Shown here: positions 36,973-49,082 of the stretch, in pieces | How positions within the stretch are numbered: the stretch's first letter is position 1 | Layout of the letters: each line of letters begins with the position of its first letter | Source: Paramecium tetraurelia | Lineage: Eukaryota; Ciliophora; Oligohymenophorea; Peniculida; Parameciidae | Length of the DNA: 64,000 nucleotides | NCBI RefSeq assembly: GCF_000165425.1 | Contig: NW_001799289.1 | Location: 311,342 to 375,341, forward strand | Direction of reading: 5' to 3' | Notes under the pieces: generated by a model | Databases searched by the model: none | What the model was told of the DNA's origin: nothing | Seen by the model: the letters and a program-made list of their open reading frames with translations, nothing else | Translations under genes and position numbers: made by a program

Positions 36973-39625
36973 TCATGTATAATTCATCACACAATTCTTT
37001 AAACCTAATTCGGCTTACTTGATGATGGTTAGTATTCTCTTTTCTTAGAGGCTTAATTTTCTGGTTTTCCTTTATTTAAATGATGAAGATCTTTTAGGTT
37101 TGATTTGTGGTTCTTAAGGGAAATTATTAATTCTGATAGATCTCAATTTCTATATGCTTTCTTCAACTTCGATTTCTACTTCATCATTATTATCTATAGG
37201 CATAAATTGACTTTTGTGATATTGTTATTTATTATCTTATCTTGATAATGCTTTCATTAATTAGGATTAGGAATGCTGTCTCATATTTTTAACTTAATTC
37301 ATTCTGTTTCGTTTGGTTTGGAGAGGGGATGGAGAGCATATTTATTGAATCTGTTATTGTGGAACTTACAATGAAAAGATAGTTGATGGATCATTCTTCT
37401 ATTTGACTACACCAAGAAATGGATTGTGTAAGATAGCCTTTCTGACTCGAGATAATTACATCTTTTTTTATTGCACTCTGCTTTCCTTTTCTTATTAGAT
37501 TTATTTCAATTTAATGTCTGCATTGAGATTGATACTAAGGATGATTTCATCTACGTTTCCTTTTGTAATATAAAATTCAAACTATTTCACTTAATCAATT
37601 TCAAAATGTTCTGAGTCTATGAAATTATTATCTATTTTCTATTGTTAAGGTTTGAGTATCATACTCTATCTACCTAATAAATGTAATTTCATTAATTTTT
37701 GATGTAATTTCTTCAATGCTCTCAGATGTGTTTGATCTCTTAAATATTTGTATGAGTGCTTGTGTTTAATCTTAAACCTAGGTTTAGGACAGAGTTATTT
37801 ATGTGGTTCTAGAAATAGAACTTATTTGTCTATGATCAGATGTGCCATTGGACAATTCAAAGCCAAATGGAATTCCTGACAAATGTAACATCTAATATCA
37901 AGAACGGAATAGTCTTATTCAATTTCAAGGTAGTATTTGATTTGATGATACTTTTCTAGGTCGTTCTATAATTGTTTGATGATCATAAGGAATGGTTCCT
38001 TTTTTAGGACCAATAAATTAACAAAGTCTTCTGTTATGATGGTGGCACTTCTAGTTTGTTCTGAGAATAGACAGATTTCTCCGAATATTTCATCTTTGCC
38101 TAGATTAGCAATTCTGGTTTAGAAATACTTGACTTGGATTGAACCATTTACAATGCAATACATTTCATCTCCAATTGATCCTTATTCAAATATCATCTCC
38201 TCAGGACCAAATACTTTCTCTTATAATCTATAGGCAATATTGCTTAGTAGATCTTTGGAGAAGGTTTCAAAGAATGGTATTTTCTCAATGATTTTACTAT
38301 TAATGAGACAGATGACTTCACTTTTAAGATTGGCTGATAGACTGTCAATAACGGTTGATTCATGTTACTAAGATTTAGCATATGAGATCTATAACCATTC
38401 TAGATAACTAGTAACTCTTGATGCCAATGAGACATCTATCTTTTTCCTTTTTAAATAACTCTTGATATTCTATTCTCTTTCAATAAACTTATCATATTGA
38501 TTACTAAACAATTCCATCACAATATTAGTAGTATAACCAAACACTGCAGATGCTAACAACATTAAGAATATTGCATAGATCATCTCCTGATAGGAATAGG
38601 CATGAACATCTCCATATCCCACAGTTATCATGGTAGTCATACTGTAATAGATGGATGTCATGTATTTGACAGTCCAATCTTCATCTTGTATTTTATATTC
38701 TGCAGCCCAATTGGAATCTCCTCCATCTACAAATAGATTCCATACACAGGCACACCAATGTGCTATACAGAGTATTAGTATTATTAGTTTCAACATCTAA
38801 GTGAATTAAAATAAGGATTCCATCACACTAATGTATTCTTCTATTCTCCCGAATATTTTCTTCAATTTTAAAGCTCTTAATAAACGAATTACTTTTATAA
38901 ATTTTATGAACCTCAATAGTTTGATAACTTGGGCTTTACTTTGCATTTCAGGTGAATCAAAAATGATATCATATGGAAAGGAACTGATGACATCTATCCA
39001 AAACCACAATTTTAAATATTCTTTGACAATTACAATTCTATCTTAGACGAGATTGCCATCAATATAGATTGCTGTATTAAATTGTAGGAGTATGTCAGCG
39101 TAGAAACATCCGTTGACAATCCAATCATATATAGAGATACCTTCATTGTTGATGTCAAATGATAGCACTAAGGGTATTAAGAGCATTTGACTAAATATTA
39201 ATATCATAATATATATGTTCCAGATGACTAATACAAAATCTGTAGGTAATCTTACTTTGACTATCTTCTTGATAGTGTCCAGATTCTAGACAGTTTCAAT
39301 CATTTTGGATTCTTCACTCTAATTTGGTGGTTGTTCTTATTATAGCAATTAGTCCTCTTGCTCAGGGAGATTCTGAATAAAATACTAATTGCGCATAAAG
39401 ACTGAGTTGACAGTAGCTATGTAGTAGAGTCTCTTTCTTTATTGATAATGTTTGCGAGATTCAATTCTTGAATTGTCAGCTAAGTCTTGCATTCACAACA
39501 TTACCAATCATTTAACTCCATTCGGTTCTGATAGTTTCTGTATCTGCCTGTCCTTTACGTTTCATAATGGTTTTCAATTTAGAGAATAGATTCAGTTTAA
39601 TATACTTTCCACTTTAATTATTCAT
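36973..39625 (-). CDS. Cyclic-nucleotide-gated voltage-type potassium channel (KCNH/HCN-like)
   Basis: One 25 nt intron (39,480-39,504) gives 875 codons. Six TM segments are visible: S1 near VLVIWNIYIMILIFSQMLLI, S4 with spaced basics (IKLLRFIKFIKVIRLLRALK), and a pore with the K+ selectivity filter TVGYGD (about residue 327). S6 leads into a C-linker and a cyclic-nucleotide-binding domain with IFEQGSIGDEMYCIVNGSI and the phosphate-binding cassette GEICLFSEQTRSATI. A long basic C-terminal tail ends KNCVMNYT. Such channels control membrane potential and ciliary behaviour in Paramecium; the gating nucleotide is not predictable here. The convergent neighbour ends 32 nt away; the upstream gene on the same strand stops 24 nt before this start. 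Confidence 0.93.
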
Positions 39626-39649
39626 TAAATATAAAAATAAGTAATTAAA

Positions 39650-40717
39650 TCAAATAGGTTTGACTTTCTGTTTTTTATTTCCCAAGTAAAGTAAGCCCAG
39701 AGATATAAGGAGGAATATAAAAATGTCTAACACGACCAGAATACTAAAAATGTGTTATATTTGATGTTCTGTGAAATCCAAGATAACGATCCTTTCAACA
39801 TCCCTCACATTAAATACAATGATGAAATAGAGAAAAGCTGGCATGAAGTAGAATAGTTCAATACTCTTCATAATAAAGTTCTGGACCTAAAAGAATCCAT
39901 TGCTCTATTTCCTAAAATATAAAAATGATAATTCAGGTGGTATGAATATTTAATGAGTTTTTAAAAACAATAACCTCTTTTATAACCGATTGATTTCTTT
40001 GGTTTACTATTGAAATTGATCTTCATCTGCTTGATTTCTCCTAATTAGGGAATTAGTATCCCTCTCCAACACTCTAATCTTCACTTGAATGTCCTCAAAC
40101 CACTTCATATAAGTCTCATAAACCATCTTTATAGACTTATCTTTTGTTTACTCCCCAATATTTAATAACTTATAAATTGATAAACCAAACAAAATCCTGG
40201 TTAAACAAAAACCACCAAATGATCCCCAACAAGACCATCTGTTGTCCAAACTGTAAACTATACATTGTAAAAATGTGATTCCAAAGCACATGACTCGAAA
40301 TACGATGTTCAAGAATATATAGAAATTGAATGCCAATCTATAAATTCTTTTTGAATTCAACAACTATATCAGAATAGCTGATGTATCCAAATTGAATTTC
40401 TGTTTCTCCAACTTCCTCTTTGGTCTTGTTCTTTGCAGAATCACATCGAACCGATTGTGGGGTTGTCTATTATTAAGGTTCTGAATTAATTCTGGTTATT
40501 CCAAAATAAGCGATTGATCAGATTCTTCTGATTTATCACTCTCCCTAACCAAGTAAGAACTATCTTGAACTGTACTTCTCTGCAAATTATTCCCAATTTG
40601 AATTGTACATTAATTCCTACTCAAATGATCTGAGTCATCCTCTATAAGAGATTTAAAGAGGTCGCTTCCATCATCGTCGAAGTCCTTGAAACTAGAACAC
40701 GACTCCTCCAAATCCAT
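39650..40717 (-). CDS. Hypothetical four-TM protein
   Basis: Continuous frame of 355 codons starting MDLEESCSSFKDFDDDGSDL. The acidic N-terminus is followed by hydrophobic segments (YRLAFNFYIFLNIVFRVMCF, GITFLQCIVYSL and a Gly/Phe-rich stretch), a basic amphipathic middle (YMKWFEDIQVKIRVLERDTN), and two more helices (FYFMPAFLYFIIVFNVRDVE, IFSILVVLDIFIFLLISLGL). The tail is basic (KKQKVKPI). A 63 nt in-frame segment bounded by GT and TAG (39.92-39.98 kb) could be an intron but is not needed. No family recognised. It lies 24 nt upstream of the channel gene, on the same strand. Confidence 0.7.
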
Positions 40718-40796
40718 TTTAATAATATTTATTATGCATTCATTTAGATATATTTAACTTATTCTATACAAATTTATATATTCTAATTTTTATCAT

Positions 40797-41669
40797 ATGG
40801 ATACTACCGACACATTGAAACATGCCTTCCTTGAATTCATCAACAAACTCAATCCTCTCTTGCCAGATTAATTGCTTTCTATCGTCTCAGACTTTAAAGA
40901 ACAACTCTGGTCCAAAACTCCTACTGATCTCTATGAATTCGTTTAGCAAATCCCAGAACTCAAAAAAAGTAACTCCTCTTGCAACACATCTCCTGAACCA
41001 CTCCTCAATAAAGTGCCATCCCATGGTTATAATCCTCTTTCAGTCTGTTCATAAAAGGAGTCCGATGACAAAAGTTAAAGTTCATATTCAGCTGAAAAAT
41101 ATTAATAATTGAAAATAGGTATTATGTCATTAAATCTTATGTAGAGATCAATAAAAATTTCTTTCTTAAACCTACTACAAAGTTCAACTCTAATACCTAA
41201 AATAAAAGCTCCAAAAATGTGGACATAGAAGCTAAAGTACAAAGAGAAAATATCAAATGTATAAATATACACAATTTCATCAATAGTGGTTGAAACTCTT
41301 AAGGATATGCCAAAGCTGAAGAGAATCTGCTTTGCTGAAAGAACAGGTCTCTTAAATTAAGTTTCAGAAGCATTGCATCAATTTAAAAAAGATGGCATTA
41401 CCATTAATACGGTATATGAGAAAAGCACTGAAATTAGCACTCCTCAAACTCCAATTGATACCAGAACAGGTCTCCAATAATGCTATTATGTAAAATAATA
41501 AGATTAATAATAGTTTTAACCATTTCCACAGTAACCAGTATGTCAATTCAAAGGATATAGTGTGCATTCTAAGAGAGGATTCATGCAACCAATTCAATTT
41601 GACATGCAGTTCTAATTGATGCAACAGCAATTTTAAAATTAATTAATTTATAAGAAACTATACTTTTGA
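40797..41669 (+). CDS. Hypothetical soluble protein, three exons
   Basis: Introns at 41,119-41,144 (26 nt) and 41,259-41,286 (28 nt), both GTAT...TAG, restore one frame of 272 codons, which strongly supports a real gene. It begins MDTTDTLKHAFLEFINKLNP, continues with a Ser/Lys-rich linker, a helical segment (LVETLKDMPKLKRICFAERT), a conserved-looking ALHQFKKDGITINTVYEKST, and a Gln-rich tail (QQQFQPFPQQPVCQFKGYS). No signal peptide or membrane segment. No family recognised. It is divergent from the 4-TM gene with about 80 nt between starts and tail-to-tail with the GPI transferase gene (24 nt apart). Confidence 0.8.
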
Positions 41670-41693
41670 ATAAATCATATATATATATAATTG

Positions 41694-43907
41694 TCATTTC
41701 TCTCTTTATTTCCTGGATTGTCTTGCCAATATAATAAAAGTTAAGTTATATAGGATCAATTCTACTAATTTTAATGGAAAACTGTTTAACAATGCAATCT
41801 AGTCTTCAATCATTTCATTCGTGTTGACAATTGATTGTTTATAGTTTAGGATCCGCCATGAATCTAGAAGTAGATTAGATACGGATGAAATAATCAAGGC
41901 TCCAATTATTTTATGTCTATTTTAATTAAGTTTATTAAAAAACAAAGAGGCAATTCCTATAATTTAGCATCCAAAACTACCAATAAAAACAGAAAATAAC
42001 GATGGTCCAATATCAAACTCTTAGGTGAGTATTATCATTGAGTTCATATTTACTTATTAATGACCTTTGAACACTTAATGATCAATTTTTATGGGATTAA
42101 TTGCATTATAAATGATCTTAGATATTAGTATATTCTATCCGACATCTGTGAATTGCAATAACAGAAATTATAAAGCAAATTGTATAAAACTCTTGGAGTA
42201 ATTGAGCTAGAATATCACAGTAACATCAGACAATATAAAGAGTATTGTCAAGTATAAGGCCTTCACTTTTCCTTGATTGAAAAATCTTGGATCTATAACA
42301 CAAAGTAAGATGATAACAGATATCAGAATAAACAAGAGGAACCTTTTGAATTCGAATTCACTTTGACCCAATAGGAAAAATACATAGACTGTAAGTTATG
42401 ACAAAATTACCAATAAGAATAACAAAGATATTTTCCACTTTGTGAAGGTTTAGCCTGAACAATTGTAGGTATGATATTTGATTGCTAAAATGAGTAAGAA
42501 TTATATTTCAATTGATAAGAGGATCTCAGGGATATAACCCATATCATGAAGCTAAATGAACACCAAGAAAGCCACTATTTTGAGAAGCTATTTCATATTA
42601 TATTCTTTCTTAAGGATCACTAAGACCAACAATCCTAGGATCATAATCTAAGCATTAAAGAATCCACTTGATACAATGATCATGATTTCTTGATATCCCC
42701 AGAAACTTCTAATTGAGTATATACTAAAAAGTAATAACATTAATCCAATTATAAAAGATTCTTTTCTTGGAACACCAATTTATAAGTTCCTTTAAACATG
42801 AGTAATTACTTCATCAGCAGGCACTTTTTTTAATTCTTCAATGAATGTGGATGATACTTTGTATCCTTGAGTCTCCAGATATTTGAGCACTTAATTTTTG
42901 ATCATTTCTTAATCATTTTAGATTTCTGTTCTATTGGCTGTATTTGGATAAAATTAAGGTATTATCTTTCCTAGATTTTAACTGGTTGGTTAATATCCTA
43001 AGAGGGAAGCAATGGTAGCTGATAAATCAGTGGGTTCATAAACTTCATAGATTTTATCATCTTACAAAAGTTCATTGAATGAGAATGCAAAAATAAAGCC
43101 TTCACATTCAAATGATTCTTAAGAACATTGATAATGTTTTCCTCTCCTACTTTGATCATGATCACCAATCACAATCAAAAGTTGATTCTCCTTTAGATTA
43201 TTAACCACCCCTTCCAACATAGTATTAAACATTCTTAACAATTATATACCTTTATCGTAATCTTAATATTGTAGGGCATGTCCAAGCGCATCGAATCCCA
43301 TCATATGAACCACATACAACTAGTAATCTGGCTGAGCTTATGAGAAAGATTACTTAAAGAATTAATAGGATGAGAGGTCTGCTATTTAGATGTTTTCTAA
43401 ATTAAAAAACTACGGATTTTCAATATAAGTGAACTCTCCTGAAGTCATTCGCAGCCAGTCTTGTTTCTTACTTGAATACAGAGCTGATTTAAATTGTTTT
43501 CTGAGTAGGGAATCTTCGTAAGGTGCTGGATAAGACTTGAATATCACATCCAAATTGTTTTACATCTGTTTGATTCCATTAATTATACTCAAAATAGTAA
43601 AGTCAGTTGAAGGTGGGACAGCCTTAGTTTTCTGAAGGAAGGTATGTTGAGGATATATCTCTCTCAATCCCTTCAATAAAGTAATCGTTTAGAATATCTC
43701 ATGATCCTTTCCTTCATTCATTATGTATCGATAACCTGTGGCATCCAAAAAGAACAATACTACTTGATCATATATTGGTTTTCGAAATGCAACAATTTCA
43801 TTGATATCTCTAATTGGAGTCCTGAACCAAAATGTTGAGAAGATAATTAAGAAGCATCCTATCACACTTAAAATAAATTACGAATACATATTGATTAAAA
43901 TCTGCAT
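41694..43907 (-). CDS. GPI ethanolamine-phosphate transferase (PIGO/PIGG-type)
   Basis: Single exon of 737 codons. A signal anchor (FILSVIGCFLIIFSTFWF) is followed by the alkaline-phosphatase-superfamily domain: VVLFFLDATGYRYIM (first metal-binding Asp region), KAVPPSTDFTILSIINGI (the PPTxT-like motif with the nucleophile), VVHMMGFDALGHALQ (the hxxxDxxGH motif), and LLIVIGDHDQSRRGKHY, corresponding to GDHG...HG. About a dozen hydrophobic helices make up the C-terminal half. These enzymes add ethanolamine phosphate to GPI mannoses in the ER lumen. The order of motifs fits PIGO/PIGG better than PIGN, but the subtype is uncertain. The usual DHG is DHD here. Start chosen at MQILINMYSQ just after an in-frame TGA. 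Confidence 0.85.
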
Positions 43908-43945
43908 TCATTTAGTTAGTATAAAATCACCTCACAATCTCGATC

Positions 43946-44347
43946 TCATTATTACATTCTCAGCCAAATACTTATTAAATCAAGTGTGAAGTTCACCTTC
44001 AAGTCCTTCTATTCACTCTTCCTCATTTCTTCTTTATTTCAAACTACACAATCATCAATGTTTCTCTCCTCAATAATCTTCTGTTATTCACCTTCTTCTT
44101 AACCATCTTTTACACCTCGTCACTTAGCCTTCAAACAAGCATTTCAATAAATTTCCTCCTTTCCAAAGAGTTTGATTTAATATAATGCTCATTTTAATGC
44201 TTCCTTATAATAACCTCTTTCTCAACATAAGGCTTAAAAGATAAATATCTCATGCCCTAATTGTTTTCTATTGGCTTCATCGATTTGTAACAACTAAGCT
44301 GCAAAATAGCAATTCTCTGTACCAAGTGCTTAATTGACAAGAGCCAT
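43946..44347 (-). pseudogene. Decayed TPR-like reading frame with TGA at likely Trp sites
   Basis: From ATG at 44347 the frame reads MALVNQALGTENCYFAAQLL, EANRKQLGHEIFIFQALC, then ERGYYKEALK, ALYQIKLFGKEEIY, NACLKAK, RGVKDGQEEGEQQKIIEERN and NKEEMRKSEQKDLKVNFTLD, the pieces separated by five single in-frame TGA codons and nothing else. The helical ERGYYKEALKxA pattern is TPR-like. It could be a pseudogene of a small TPR protein, or TGA could be read through. It lies just upstream of the GPI transferase start, on the same strand. Confidence 0.5.
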
Positions 44348-44609
44348 CTTTGATATGAATAACTAAACACTTTCTCCTGACAGCTAGTACTCAAAGTTTT
44401 CTAGAGATGTAATATAGAATTATTTAATTGACGAATAAATTCCACTAATTCAACAGGAAAATGAATAAGTTAATATATATTTCTATATTCTCATATCAAT
44501 TTTATTATGGCTTACTTTTTGGTTGTTTAAAGTAACTAAAGGATAGTTCTTAATTTTAATACCCTATCTACAATTTTCAATCTCCCTTAATAAAAACTAT
44601 AACTATTTA

Positions 44610-45120
44610 ATGGAAAAATTTTGGTTGCTTACATAAGAAGCAATATATTAATTATTTATCATTATTCAAGAATTAAAGATTTATAATAGAATGATTTCAT
44701 CTAAAAAATGATGCGAATTAATCAAAATATAAAATTAAGTTGGCTTGTCGAATTATTGGTTTATATTTAGGAATTTAATAAGAAGGAGAACAATTTGATG
44801 GTTTTGAATATTTTAGATATTTTAAAAACTTGGTTCAAGAATTCTATTAGAATGTAATAGAATACATTTTCAAACACTTTATACTTTCAACCAAACTTAA
44901 TTAGAAGTAAATTAAGTAATAATATTCTGTTGATTTCTTATTATTATGTTATATAATTAAAGATTAATAATAATTCTATTCTAATCGGAAGAATATTAGA
45001 ATAGTTTAATTTCTTATAAATCAAGAAAAGATGACTGAATTTAATTTACCAATGGATTAAATTAGACTCAAAAATAACAAATTAAATTAGCTCTACAGTT
45101 ATAATAAATTCAGTTTTCTG
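44610..45120 (+). other. Protein-like open frames, uncertain gene
   Basis: MEKFWLLTQEAIYQLFIIIQ opens a short frame; a second frame then stays free of TGA for more than 250 codons (GEQFDGFEYFRYFKNLVQEF, KMTEFNLPMDQIRLKNNKLN) and runs antisense into the TPR gene, so its 3' part is certainly chance. No joining intron was identified. Confidence 0.25.
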
Positions 45121-45221
45121 GAGAACTGTTTTCTGTTTAACTTAATTCACATTATTACAAATTATCAGTAAATAAAACACCATTTTCATTTCTTCTTATC
45201 CACGGGGCTTCAGGTCTACAT

Positions 45222-47810
45222 TCAATCGATTATGCCTAAGATGATAATAGAAGTAATTACGCTTAAAGATTAGATTATTTTGAAATCAAACTAAGGAGTC
45301 ATGTCTTTGATTTATGGAATAGGCAATGAGAAATAAGGATAAATTGTATATTATGTTGAGATAAAGGGTTATAATTTAATTGTATCTGCTAACATAATTT
45401 CTATTCCTTATGGATTATCTGCTAATTAAAATTCTGTTTAATCAATTAAGAGATTCCTAATAGTTAATAAGACATGCTTCTATTCTGAAATTTTAATTAA
45501 TTATTCTAGTTGAGTATGAGAATATTTAAACTTCTTCAACATCATCCAACAAAACATAATATTGTAATTTGTTATGTAAATCAATGTGTCTGACTTAGTC
45601 TACTAAATACACCTTTCAAATTCTTAGATGGCTTCTTGGTATTTCTGTAGATACAAATAGCAAACACCCTTGTATTAATGAAGGTATTATTTATTAAAGA
45701 AAAATGAGGACTGAGGATCAATCTTCTTTTGTAAGGTTAAGATAGCTGAATCGTACTCAAATTTTAGGATATGCTAATAAGCAAGTATCATATTTTAGTC
45801 AAATTATTTGTCTCTGATAAACTCTTTGATTTCATCTCCATCAAATTACTCTAATTAAAATAAACAACTCGCCATCTGCTATTGATGTTCAAGCGTTGGG
45901 TTGGGCTCTTATTTATAAGTCTTATAGGCCTCTTCATACATCTTGCTATTGTATAACAGATTGCCAGCACTCAAAAAGTCATCTACGAACTAGATATAGC
46001 TGTTCATATCATCAAAAGCAGATTGCATTTCTCCCAAATAGGAATAGCATTTTGATCTTTGCAAATAGGCTTTTTGATATTGTTCATCAATTCCTAGACA
46101 GACTGAAAAGTCTTGGACTGCATTTAAGATATCGCCATTCAATGCCAAGATTAATCCCTTCAAATAATAATGATCTGCCAGATTTTCATCTGCCTTTTCA
46201 ATAGTTGTTAATATTTCTTTATAGGCATCCTCAATATTGTCCATCAACATGTATGCTAATGATTTTAAATACATCAATTAGGAGTTGTTCTGATTATATT
46301 ATTATGCTCTGATTAAGCATTGCAATGAATTATTGACATAATCAGAATTCTCCTATTTTAATCCTTCTTTTATTAATAGGATTGCTTTATACATATTTGG
46401 GTCAATCTAATTGTAACTTAAGGCCTAATCAAATTTAGAATAGGCAATTTCAAATGAGTTAAAATTAATGATGCCTTCACATATAATTTGATTATATGGT
46501 AAGGACTTATTCTTTCTGAAATCTTTCAAAGCCTCTTCAAAATTGTTCAACATCATATTCAAATATCCCAAATAGGAATGATAGATCTCCTGGATGAGAA
46601 TTGGGATTTCAAGTTATTCTAATTTTTTGAATGCTTCACTTGCTTAGGTATAATTCTTTTTCATTAAGCACACTACAGCTTCAGAGAATTAGATATAGGG
46701 TTACAACTATTATTTGTCGACATCCAAATATTCAGTCCTCAAGAGAGTATGATATAAGGAATAATAGTCTTTAGATTCTATTTTAAATTTGCTAATTTCT
46801 ATCATGGCTTTGGAGACTGCATTTCTAGAATTGTTATTTTAAATGGCTTATTCATAGTACAATTAGCTTTCTTGTTTTTCACCAAGTTTGTACAATATTT
46901 GTCCCTTCAATTTGTTTGCTTCAGATGATAATTCATCTTGACTTAAATACTAATTAACAGAATAAAATACCTAATCAATCATCTATAAGGCCTACTGATA
47001 ATTGGCCATTTCATAAAGACATATTGACATTTTGAGAATGTTCAATTTGGATTTGTCGCTTGTATCAAATTGCAATGCTATCTAGTAATTTTTGATTGCT
47101 AAATCCAAATTATTTTAGAGTCTCTGACAATCTCCAAGATAATGATATCCAGTCGACCTTTTTGAATTTATTCTGACGGCTTATTTCAAAGTTGACTCAC
47201 AATCCTAGAATCTCCTTAATTTAAGTTCCAATTTGCCTTTGAATATCAATGCGTCATAACATTGAGGATAAAACTGTAAACATTCATCTAACTATTATGA
47301 CAATAGAATTAATACAGTTCTTATTGACCATTCCAATTGCATTATCTTTTTGTAACCAAGTGCAAGTATAATATATACATTTTTATTGTAATTTGGCTAT
47401 TGTTCTTTAACAAACTTGAGTTCCTTGATGCATTTTTCATATTAATTTTAAGAGAAATGACATACTCCCAACATATACCGACTTGGCACATGTAGAGAAT
47501 CTATCAATATGCATTCATTATAGTATTTAATGGCTTCAATCAAATTCTTCTCCCTGAATGCATTTTAACCCTATAACGGCAATAGAAATATCAATACATA
47601 TTAAAAATGTGCGATGAGATTACCCATAAAGTCATTAGCCTTGGAACCTCTCAATACGCTCCCAGAATTTTTGAACTTTAGGTTGGAATTCCTTCTCTTT
47701 TAAAATTCATAATCAAAGCTTGTGTTTCGAGATGTTCTTATATTAATTGAATCATTGAAGATGCTGTACTTTTTGTAATTCTTTGGACTTAATCTAGGTT
47801 ATACACTCAT
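45222..47810 (-). CDS. Large TPR-repeat protein
   Basis: Frame of 863 codons made almost entirely of tetratricopeptide repeats. Units such as FREKNLIEAIKYYNECILID, RSTGYHYLGDCQRLQNNLDL, FEEALKDFRKNKSLPYNQII, and YLKGLILALNGDILNAVQDF followed by KAYLQRSKCYSYLGEMQSAF show the W/L-G-Y-A-Y-F-A-P spacing. A basic, Ser-rich N-terminus (MSVQPRLSPKNYKKYSIFND) precedes the repeats. A 27 nt segment at 47,571-47,597 (GTATTG...TTATAG) fits a Paramecium intron exactly and keeps the frame, so the spliced protein is probably 853 residues. TPR proteins mediate protein-protein contacts; a ciliary or chaperone function cannot be decided. Confidence 0.88.
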
Positions 47811-48268
47811 TGTTATATAAATAAAATTATAACTAAAAACTAATCATTATCTAATTAGATAAGAAGCAAACTCCTTTTTTGTCATTAATCTTTAGTTCGA
47901 ATCCTTATGATCATTAAATTGTCGTGACTCTCTATTCTATAGAATTAGTATTCTATACTTAGGCCTTTATATAATCATTGTGCGTTTTACTTATTCCAAG
48001 GTAGATGGTAGGATTATTATTATGGAATATCACATTTCTGTTTGATCAGCTATTATCAATACTACAGGCTAATGATTATTTATGCAAATGCAATTAAATT
48101 TCATAATCTTTAGATTTCTTTGGTTTCTTGCAAGTTTTTTGTTATTAATAGTAACTACATAATTTATTATTTTAGTTTTGCAGTCCCTTAATTAACAACT
48201 AATTAGAAATAAAGTAAAATTGTTGTGAGAGAATTATTTACTCTAAATATAATTATATAATTTGTTAT
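47811..48268. other. Intergenic, no gene recognised
   Basis: AT-rich spacer between two minus-strand genes. A GTTCGAATCC-like string near 47.9 kb was checked for tRNA structure and does not fold. Confidence 0.6.
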
Positions 48269-48701
48269 TCAAATGTGAGGGTCCATCTTACAGTAATGTG
48301 TTGAATTCAAATTCTATGAGACAGAGGATTTTATTTCCATAAAAAATTTCTTAATCTTATTACAACCGTTCAATATTTTATATGAACATCGCTTGACTAG
48401 TGGATTTTCTTTTTTCTAATCTGATTCTTCTTTGTTACTCTTCTTCTTCTTCTATTTCTTCCTTCTAAATTCTGCCCAAATTGCCTTGGCCGATGAGTAA
48501 TTAATACCTATTGAATTGGCAGCCTAATATAATAAATATCAATAGCACCGCTTTGATAGATTACTTCTCAGAAACCACAGCTTTTAAAAACAAATCCTTA
48601 ATAGATTCTGTCATCTTTAGATATTTCTTTTAAGCTAGGCGAGGATCAAACTTTAACATCTCCTTCTCCACCTATTATTTGATGTCATCCAAGATTTTCA
48701 T
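48269..48701 (-). CDS. Small nuclear-type protein with HTH-like motif
   Basis: Two exons joined by a 25 nt intron (48,524-48,548, GTGCTA...TTAG) give 135 codons. The first exon (MKILDDIKQQVEKEMLKFDP) is helical. The second opens with AANSIGINYSSAKAIWAEFR, which resembles the helix-turn-helix of a homeodomain/Psq-like protein (A...GI..SxAKxI...), followed by a Lys-rich run (RRKKQKKKSNKEESDQKKE) that could be a nuclear localisation signal, and a Cys-containing tail. A chromatin or transcription role is inferred only from the motif and charge. Confidence 0.65.
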
Positions 48702-49082
48702 TTTCTGTATTTTTTATATATATAAATATAAAAAATTGGAGGATATATCAATAGAAATATATTAAGAGTCATTAATAGTTGACAGTATTAATATTTGATA
48801 TACAATATAAGACATAGGGATTTAAAGCTAACACATATAAGGTGATGTTGATTACCTAAGGGATTTAGTATGAGTATATAATATGGCTTAAACTTACTTA
48901 TTCTTTTAAATGATAATTGTGTTTTGTGAATTGAAAAATAATATATGAATTATTTATAATTATAATGTGTGATTCCTAATGGGGATAGCTGAACGGGTAA
49001 TTTATTATAGTTGTTCGAAATCAACAACATGTAGAGGCCTTAATGAAAAGTGAATCGCAGTTACTCATAAGTCTAATCAAAA

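Noticed and set aside
39917..39980. 63-nt intron in the 4-TM protein gene
   Set aside because: It has GT and TAG ends but is long for this genome, and the frame is open through it without splicing.
47890..47905. GTTCGAATCC as a tRNA T-loop
   Set aside because: The flanking bases do not form a T-stem or acceptor stem on either strand.
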